Assembly: GCA_903813345.2 (NCBI GenBank)
Contig: CAIIXF020000006.1
Coordinates: forward strand, 29,769,936 to 29,797,023
Length of the DNA: 27,088 nt
Direction of reading: 5' to 3'
Source: Owenia fusiformis
Taxonomy: Eukaryota > Annelida > Polychaeta > Sabellida > Oweniidae
The number at the start of each line of letters is the position of its first letter. Position 1 is the stretch's first letter. The position numbers and the translations under genes are program-made. Below the pieces are notes generated by a model that worked only from the letters and a program-made list of their open reading frames with translations, ran no database searches and was not told where the DNA came from. Below, one piece after another: positions 1-9,500 of this stretch.

Positions 1-572
1 ACTGTCCACATCATCGTCCATAGGCGGTGGTGGCCTTCGACGTACCCCAGGCTTTGTTTCTGTTGATGGTGTTGTCGTTGCAACAGTTGTAGATGGTGAT
101 CCTGTTGATGAAAAGACTGTGGAAGGAGAACCATTGTCCACATCATCGTCCATAGGCGGTGGTGGCCTTCGACGTACCCCAGGCTTTGTTTCTGTTGATG
201 GTGTTGTCGTTGCAACAGTTGTAGATGGTGATCCTGTTGATGAAAAGACTGTGGAAGGAGAACCATTGTCCACATCATCGTTCATAGACGGTGGTGGCCT
301 TGGGGGTGACTTAGTCTGTGTTTCTGTTTCTGTTGCTGTTGTCCTTGACTCGGATTGTGTTTCTGTTAATAATGTTGTCGTTGCTACAGTTGTGGATGGT
401 AATTCTGTTGATGAGAATACTGTGGAAGGAGAGCGATTGTCCACATCATCGTTTATTGGCAGTGTGGACCTTGGACGTGATTCAGTGTTAAATGAAGTTG
501 TTGTTGAAATCGTTGTTGTAGTCGTTGTTGCTGTTGTTGTAGCTGAATTCGTTGTTGTAATAGTTGTTGTAA
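1..572 (-). CDS. Coding exon 21 (partial): Thr/Ser/Pro mucin-like repeats
   Basis: After a TTTCAG acceptor the phase-1 frame gives a Thr-rich run (VTTTITTTNSATTTATTT), then a 44-residue repeat built from DDVDNGSPSTVFSSTGSP, VATTTPSTETKP and RRPPPPM. The frame is open to base 1 and the exon continues outside the window. The composition suggests dense mucin-type O-glycosylation (inference). The plus-strand Val-rich frame here is only the complement of the Thr codons. Confidence 0.82.
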
Positions 573-3500
573 CTGAAACATAAAAATGTAAGAAATCATC
601 ACATACCAAATAGTTATTTCACCACTTGTAACTGCTGAACAGCAAAAGCTTAAGCCCACTGAATGAAAATCGATGCATACTCACCTAACATTGGATTTCT
701 TTCACATATGAATGCTTGTTCCTCCGAGCATCGTCTAGCTTCCCATTTGAACAATGAGGAAGGAACTACAGCTCCACAATCCAACTTCGCCTCGGGATTT
801 CCAGACGAAGGAGGATCTCCTTTCAACCAGTTCGTGTAATAGCCCTAAAAGTAAAGCAATATACTCGATATTACCGATCAACGTTTGCTAAAAAAGAAAC
901 TGTTTCATTTAAAATCAAATGACATGGCCTTATTGAGGAGTTCCAAACATAAAAAGAGAAATATGAAATAACATACCGTGATGGCAAGAGGGTCAGAAGA
1001 TGTCCCAAGCCAAAAGTCTCCCTCGGGTGAACTGGAAAGTGACAAAGTAAATGATTTTATTCAGGCACGAGTTAAACCCGATACATAAGTGGATAGGGTC
1101 ATCTTTGTTTAACATTTATGCTAAGTTATTTATGGGTATTAATACTTGAAACCCATAAGGTAGATTCATTTTATTTTAAACATTTTTATTGTCATCTATT
1201 AACGGGTTTGCGAGTACCTTCCATACGTATACACACGTTCCCGTCATAATCATAGATTTGTATGTTTTTGACTTACCACTGGCGGATTAGGGGGGGGGGG
1301 CCCAGGGGCCCGGGCCCCCCCCCCTTGGGTGGGCCCAGAAAAAAAAAATTGGGCCCAAAAAAAATTTTTGGGCCAAACAAGGCCTTCAGGCCCCCTTTTT
1401 GGTCATTACTGGGCCTTTTAAGGCCTTATTTGTTAATTTCAGGCCAAATTTTGAAGAAAATGGGCCTCAAAATTTCAAAATTTGGGCCCACTTTTGGATT
1501 TTAGGGGCCGGACGTTTTTTTCTCTGACCTGAAATTTGGGCCCCCCCCCTTGTTGGTTCCTGGATCCGCCCCTGCTTACCCTGGTATTTTTCTGACAAAC
1601 TCCAACGTTGGACCATCTCTTATATCCGCCAATACTCCTCCATCACGCATACATGACTCTTGCGCGTTCTGATTTGACAATGCAGCTTGGTTAAACCTGA
1701 AGCACCTTCCCCTGCCATCAGAAACACTATCTTTGGGACACACGGCACACCTCCTTCTCAATTTGGAACTAGGAACTTTTGGCATTTCGTCATTGCTATC
1801 ATCAAATTGATCTGATGGTAGAAAATCGTCATCGTTCAAGGCACTTACGGATTTGACAGAGTTCTCACTGCTTGCGGATTTTGATTTGACAGATTTCTCG
1901 CTACTTCCGGAGTTTGATTTGACAGACTTCTCACTGCTTCCCGACTTTGATTTGACAGACTTCTCACTGCTTCCCGACTTTGATTTGACAGACTTCTCAC
2001 TACTTCCCGACCTTGATTTGACAGACTCCTCACTACTTCCGGACTTTGATTTGACAGACTCCTCACTACTTCCGGACTTTGATTTGACAGACTTCTCACT
2101 ACTTCCCGACTTCTCACTACTTCCAGAGTTAGATTTGACAGACTCCTCATTACTTCCTGACTTTGATTTGACAGATTTCACACTACTTGCGGATTCAGAT
2201 TTGACAGACTCCTCATTACTTGCAGATTCCTCGTTACTTCCTGAATTTGTACTTGCAGATTTTACGGATTTGACATCATTTGTAGATTTTGCCGGACTCC
2301 CATTCTCAGATACGCTCCTATAACAACGCATTCAATGAAGTTAAAATTTTGTAACATGAAGTAACATGAAAAAATGCATCAAAAGATGGATCGATATTAG
2401 TATTCTAGTATATATGGGACTCACCTTCTCTTCCTTTTTGCGCTTTTAGTTTGTTCACTTCCAGATCCACTTGTGTCACTCTGTTTGCTACCAGTTCCTT
2501 TACTTTCCTTGCTCTCAGAACTCTGGCTCCCTTCCTTGCTTTCAGCACTCTGTTTGCTCTCTTTGCTCCCAGAACTATTTTTGCTTTCGCTGCTCTTGGC
2601 ACTATCTTTGCTTTCCTTGCTCCCAGAACTATTTTTGCTTTCGCCGCTCTCGGCACTCTCATTGCTCCCAACACTCTCTTTGCTTTCCTTGCTCCCAGAA
2701 CCATTTTTGCTTTCGCTGCTTTTGGCACTATCTTTGCTTTCCTTGCTCCCAGAACTACTTTTGCTTTCGTTACTCTTGGCACTCTCTTTGCTTTCCTTGC
2801 TCCCGGCACCCTCTTTGCTCTCTTTGCTTTCTTTGCTCTCAGAACTCTGTTTGCTACCACTTTTGCTTTTACTAGGTTTTGACATTTCATTTAGAGGTTG
2901 TATCTCGTCATCATTCCAGTCGTCATCATTCATTTCATCGTTCATGTTATCATTTAACATTGGGATTTCCATTTCGAACTCCCCATTTAAATCGTCCATA
3001 TATTCTCCGAGCTGTTCATCATATTCACAAATAATTTCTCCAGGCCCTGGCCATTGACAGAGAGATGGTTTCAAAGATTCACAGCTTGATTCACCATATT
3101 GACCACCTATGCTTGTTCCATATACACAATCCAATTTCTTTCCACCATTGGGCTAAATAAATTCAAATAAGAATGAATATTTGTTGAACAAATTAAAAAA
3201 ACTTATGCTTCTTTTATGCTGACTTTTTCTCATTATTCTATTTAGGGTGTTGCTTGTTTGATCCTTAAATTTCTCTGAATATTATTTCTCTATTGATTAT
3301 TGCTTTTCGTTTCTCTAGTATTCATTTTAAGGAACTGGAATTATTCTATCACAATAGATACTTATAAACAATTGCAAGAGTTATTGAATTGTCAAATTAA
3401 TAGTGAATATCATCTAATTAATTTACGTACCAGCTCAGGATGCCAAAGTGGACTATCTCGCTCCAGAGGCTGTCCAACAACGTCGGGATAGTACGGAGAA

Positions 3501-6500
3501 TATTCGTCAAATGGAAAACTTGCTTGCATAGTATCATCCTTTGGGAAGTCAATTTCATCAAATTCTTTAGAATCGGAGGTTTTACTACCTCTGTCTGAAG
3601 GAAAACTCTTTGATCCACTCTTTGATCCACTTCCACTCTTTGATCCACTTCCACTCTTTGATCCACTACCACTCTTTGATCCACTACCACTCTTTGATCC
3701 ACTTCCACTCTTTGATCCACTACCACTCTTTGATCCACTTCCACTCTTTGATCCACTACCACTCTTTGATCCACTTCCACTCTTTGATCCACTACCACTC
3801 TTTGATCCACTTCCACTCTTTGATCCACTACCACTCTTTGATCCACTTCCACTCTTTGATCCACTTTCACTCTTTGATCCACTTCCACTCTTTGATCCAC
3901 TTCCACTCTTTGATCCACTTTCGCTTTTTGATCCATTTCCACTCTTAGATCCACTTTCATTCTTTGAATCACTTCCATATTTGGACTCTTCTTGTTTCGT
4001 TACATCTTCTCTACTTTCTGACGATAAACTAGCATCATTGTCATCCTTTGCAGATCGTTTTCCTAAAAAGACCCAATCAACTGAATTAACAATCGAATGG
4101 AACTTGTTAAAAATTAAACTATAATTAAAAGTTCATCCAAGGAATTATCCTACTTAATATTTGATCATACATACTTCTGCGCTTCACAGTGTTGTCTTCA
4201 TTTGATTTGCTTATTTTGCTGCTCAATTTTGACTCGGACTTGATATCCTCACCAGAGCCAATTTTCGATTCTGAACCACTTTCGGATTTAGAGCCACCTT
4301 CGGATTTTGAACCACTTTTGGATTTAGAGCCACTTTCAGATGCTGAACCACTTTTGGATTTAGAGCCACTTTCAGATGCTGAACCACTTCCGGATAGAGA
4401 GCCACTTTTTGATTTTGACCCACTTCCGGATTTCGAGCCACTTTTTGATTCTGAACCACTTTCGGATTTAGAGCCACTTCCCGACTTTAAGCTGTTTTGT
4501 GATTTTGAACTAATATCAGATATTGAGCCACTTTTTGATTTTGACCCACTTTTGGATTTAGAACCACTTTCGGATTTTGAGCCACTTTTTGACTTTGAAC
4601 TTGATTCGGGTGATTCTAGATTCGATTGATATGGTTCAGGTTCATCTGATGTTGCACCTAGAGCTTTATTGTGAGATCTTGGCCAATACCATACTCCAGT
4701 CTTATGATCAAACCGTAGGCCCATCCAGACTATTTGGCCATTTCCTCTGCAATGTTGTTAAATATGATAAGAAAATGTACTTTAAAGGATACAAATATGA
4801 ATCATATAACCAAAGTTAAATCCCAAAGTTTTTCACCATGTAACTCTGATGTTTATTAATTGCATTGAATGTAAACGTCTTGTGGTTTTTCAATATGAAT
4901 AGTGATACTGATTTTTGAACATGGACGAATTAAACTTTGACAAAAATCAATTTCAATGTCAACAATAGTAAATGAAATGCGCGCAAAGAAAGGCATTATT
5001 GTATTACCCAGATGTGATGTTTTTGATAGCATCATTGTCAGGTTTATTATTCATCATGGCGAGGCGACCTCCATTCTGTCTGCACACAGCTGATGCATCC
5101 TTCCATGATAGTTTCTCCTCGTAATACCTAACACATCTGTTGGTTCCTTCTACACGTCCTGAACCTTCGGGACAGCCTAGTTTAAAGTAGAAAGTATGGT
5201 ACACAGACTGATATGGATAACATAACAAATATAACAAAGACAAACAAAGATAACAACTATAATCACACAGTGATAGTCTTAAGGGAAAATTTTATCATTC
5301 AAACCAAAAGAGATGTCGCCATCAACCACAATAACTACTGCCTTAGTAGTAAAAGAACGGATCACTTACTGGCGATTGTAGTACACGTTTCACCCTGATC
5401 GACTGGATTTTCTACTTCAGTCTTACACATACTCTGGTGACCGGGAGTGAATTGGCATACATAGGGTCTGCGGTCAGTACAGCGGGCACTTGTCCACTTG
5501 TTGCCTACTTTACTGAATACACACTCAAAGTCAGGAAGATCACTTGGCTAGAATTGTAATAAATATGCATATGTGTGTTTGTTGTACTTGAATAAACATA
5601 AATGATCTATTCTGAAAACAAAATTAGCCATACTAAAAAGTTAAAGAAATAGCCCTGACAAATAATATCAACCCATGTAAGGGAGAGAAAAAGAAGTATA
5701 ATACTAGTACTGTATATAGTTCTTACCTCATTAGGTCCCCAGTGTTGCCATTCATCTAGGGGAAGGTCGTTTTTCCCAGGCAAACGCCAGACAAACCAAT
5801 TTTCTATATCATCAGGCATATTAATGGGTCTTCCTTCACTCACTTTGCTTTTGTCACCGCTGCCACTCTTGCTTTTGTCGCTGCTGCCACTATTGCTGTT
5901 GTCCCCACTGCCACTCTTGCTTTTGTCGCCGCTGCCACTCTTGCTGTTGTCCCCGCTGCCACTCTTGCTTTTGTCACCGCTGCCACTCTTGCTTTTGTCG
6001 CCGCTGCCACTCTTGCTTTTGTCGCCACTGCCACTCTTGCTGTTGTCCCCGCTGCCACTCTTGCTTTTGTCGCCGCTGCCACTCTTGCTGTTGTCCCCGC
6101 TGCCAATCTTGTTGTTGTCGCCGCTGCCACTTTTGCTTTTGTCACCGCTGCCACTTTTGCTTCTTATATCATCCAAACTTCGTTTTTTTCTTTTTCTATC
6201 AGATTTTTGGCCACTTTCTTCATTACTCTTTTCATTTTTGTTACTCCCAGATTCTTTACTTCCGGTACTTTCTTTGCTATTTTCACTTTTGTCACTCCCT
6301 GATTCTTTACTTTCGCTACTTTCTTTGCTATTTTCAATTTTGTCACTCCCAGATTCTTTACTTCCGCTACTTTCTTTGCTATTTTCACTTTTGTCACTCC
6401 CAGATTCTTTACTTCCGCTTGTATCACTCTTTTCACTTTTACCACTACTGCCATTGCTTCTACTTCCACTGCTAGCTCTATTTTCATTATAATCTGTCTG

Positions 6501-9500
6501 TGTTCCCAGTGCCTGTGGTCTCTGAAGCCCGATCCAATATCCACCATTTACCCTAAACGTATTGATAAAATCAAAATGGCACAAATAATATAAATTAGTT
6601 TGCAAAGATAAAAACATGGAACCATTGTAACTCTTTTCTTTATTTTGATTGGCGCTATAAAAATTAATATAAGTTTTTTAAAACATCATCATATGAATGA
6701 TATTCACCTCCATTTCTTATCCCACGTTAGCTGTGTTTTCTAGATCAATGTATTTTAATTCATCTTTGATTAATTGTTTGTAATGTTTGTCTTTAACTTA
6801 TAAACTGCAAGAATGTGTCATTTTTGACTCACCCAATGTAAACAAGATATGAGTCTAAGAGCTTTTGACTATCAGGTTCATTGAGAATTGCTAACACCCC
6901 ACCCTGTCCTCGGCAACTTGCATCTGCTTTGTCAAATGTCAATGCCTCGTCGTAATACTTGAAGTATATACCGTCAAAAGAATCTGATGCACCCTCTGGA
7001 ACATCTGAAAATACACCAAGTGATCAATGGAAGCCCACATAAGGACTTAAAAATGGATATTATTTTTTCCAACAGATACAGAACAATGGCTCTATACATT
7101 TATATGGGTACCAATTGCGAAATAATATGCCAGTGGGGCATTATTTCACCAGGGGTACTGACAGAACGGATCACTTACCGGCGATTGTAGTACACATTTC
7201 ACTCCGATCGACTGGATTCTCTACTTCAGCCTTACACATACTCTGGTGACCGGGAGTGAATTGACATACATAGGGTCTGCGGTCAGTACAGCGGGCACTT
7301 GTCCACTTGTTGCCTACTTTACTGAATACACACTCAAAGTCAGGAAGATCACTTGGCTAGAATTGTAATAAATATGCATATGTGTGTTTGTTGTACTTGA
7401 ATAAACGTAAATGATCTATTCTGACAACAAAATTAGCCATACTAAAAAGTTAAAGAAATAGCCCTGACAAATAATATCAACCCATGTAAGGGAGAGAAAA
7501 AGAAGTCCAAAGCACATGAAAGCAGACTGCAGCAGGAGTAAATAAAATATCATAATACTAGTACTGTATATAGTTCTTACCTCATTAGGTCCCCAGTGTT
7601 GCCATTCATCTAGGGGAAGGTCGTTTTTCCCAGGCAAACGCCAGACAAACCAATTTTCTATATCATCAGGCATATTAATCGGTCTTCCTTCACTCACTTT
7701 GCTTTTGTCACCGCTGCCACTCTTGCTGTTGTCACCGCTGCCACTCTTGCTTTTGTCGCTGCTGCCACTCTTGCTGTTGTCACCGCTGCCACTCTTGCTT
7801 TTGTCGCTGCTGCCACTTTTGCTGTTGTCCCCGTTGCCACTCTTGCTTTTATCGCCGCTACCACTTTTGCTTCTGCTATCATCCAAACTTCTTTTTTTCC
7901 TTTTTCTATCAGCATTTTGGCCACTCTCTTCTTTGTTCTTTTCACTTTTGTTACTGCCAGATTCTTTACTTCCGCTACTTTCTTTGCTATTTTCACTTTT
8001 GTCACTCCCCGATTCTTTACTTCCGCTACTTTCTTTGCTATTTTCACTTTTGTCACTCCCTGATTCTTTACTTCCGCTACTTTCTTTGCTATTTTCACTT
8101 TTGTCACTCCCTGATTCTTTACTTCCGCTTGTATCACTCTTTTCACTTTTACCACTACTACCATTGCTTCTACTTCCACTGCTACCTCTATTATCATTAT
8201 AATATATCTGCGTACCCACTTCCTGTGGTCTCTGAAGCCCGATCCAATAGCCACCATTTATCCTAAACGTATCGGAAAAATCAAAATGACACAAATAATA
8301 TACAAGTAAATCAGTTCGCATAGAAAAAACATTAGACCTTTGTAACTCTTTTCTTTATTTTGATTGGCTCTTTAAATATGGGTTTTCTAAAACATCATCA
8401 TATAAATGAAGAAAAAGTTCAGCTCCATTTCTTGTCCTATGTTAGCTATGTTTTCTAGATCGATGTATTTTAATTCATCAATGTTTGTCTTTAACTTGTA
8501 AACTACAAAGAGTTCTCACTCACCCAATGTCACCAAGATATGATTCTAAGAACTCTTGACTATCAGGTTCATTGAGAATTGCTAACACCCCACCCTGTCC
8601 TCGGCAACTTGCATCTGCTTTGTCAAATGTTACTGCTTCGTCGAAATACTTGAAGTATATTCCGCCAAAGGAATCTGATACACCCTCTGGAACATCTGAA
8701 AATGCACCAAGTGATCAATCGAAGCTCAGATAAGGATCTTATTTTTTACAACTGAAACAGAATTATGGTCGAGTAAATATATAAGCAATTTTGTCAAAGA
8801 GGAATGACCAAAGAGAATCCGCTTTTCAACCTAGAGGCTAAACGTTTTGAGGAGTTGATGCATACTTCCCAACAAGCCAAAGTTCTAGACCGCAATTGCA
8901 GATGAGACTTACCATCTGCCCAACCAAGTGCGTCACACTCCTCTTCTATCTCCTCCTGTTCGCAGTCATCTATTGGATCAAACTGGCACATGTAGGCGTG
9001 ATCCTCGCCGCACTCGCCATCTGTCCAGACATGGTCTTGAAGTGCACTTACCATTACACAGTCGGCTGTGTTCATTGGTTCACTGTTTGGCTAGAATACA
9101 ATTAATACTTTTATAACAAACTCGATGTTACAAACATGGAGACATTGTGTGTGTTCAAAATTGGTACATGCAATGATTAAGAAAATATACTGAACAGTAT
9201 ATATTTTATCAAATATTTCCAAAGTTATCATCTAAGTACTCCATTCGTCCATACAACGTGAGTTGCAAGTCCGGTTGTAAGGCATTTCCTGATCCCTAAG
9301 CATGGTGAGTTGCATCTGAAAATATCCATATAAGATAAACGAACACAATGATAATATAAGTCGACAAACCTTTCCGATTCGCCAGTTGGTAAAGTCACCC
9401 ATTGGATAGTCTCTTCCGTCTTTGAAACGCCATCTATATTCACCCTCTTGGAATTCATCGTTCAGACCAATCCAATAATAATCAAAGCTAATGGTAAAGA

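Larger units (their letters stand above)
5353..7090 (-). repeat. Tandem duplication, copy A (exons 11-13 with introns)
   Basis: Aligns along its length with 7,162-8,770. The intron at 5,548-5,726 differs from its partner at only about two bases, apart from an added block of roughly 47 bp in the other copy. Exons and introns are both conserved, so the duplication is recent or the copies have been homogenised. Confidence 0.9.
7162..8770 (-). repeat. Tandem duplication, copy B (exons 8-10 with introns)
   Basis: Partner of 5,353-7,090. It has about 47 extra bases near 7,507-7,554 in intron 9 and fewer 24-bp repeat units. The duplicated unit begins and ends in phase-1 introns, so it added one whole CTLD without breaking the frame. 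Confidence 0.9.

Noticed and set aside
119-583. Plus-strand Val-rich open frame
   Set aside because: It is the complement of Thr codons in the mucin-like exon 21; the minus frame fits the splice phase and extends the gene.
1262-1504. Open frame with Gly/Pro-rich start and GPKK-type repeats
   Set aside because: It lies inside the G/C-tract transposon and reads its homopolymer and GGGCC runs; no protein-like composition.
2541-2560. Extra basic stretch LRRRC just before CTLD6 considered as a seventh furin site
   Set aside because: The P4 position lacks Arg for the best alignment and it adjoins a Cys. Its true position is in exon 18 near 1,740-1,760, and it does not match the R-x-K/R-R-Ser pattern of the other six.
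3608-3947. Regular short repeats resembling a CRISPR array
   Set aside because: There are no unique spacers, the unit is a codon multiple within a splice-supported exon, and the genome is eukaryotic.
3418-3978. Minus-strand frame rich in VDQRVEVDQRV units
   Set aside because: Out of phase with exons 15 and 17. The frame giving SGSGSK joins correctly on both sides.
5824-6492. Plus-strand open frame rich in Leu and Pro across exon 12
   Set aside because: It is the complement of the Ser/Gly/Lys repeat, kept open by the repeat structure. It lacks splice or domain support, while the minus frame joins neatly to CTLD sequence.
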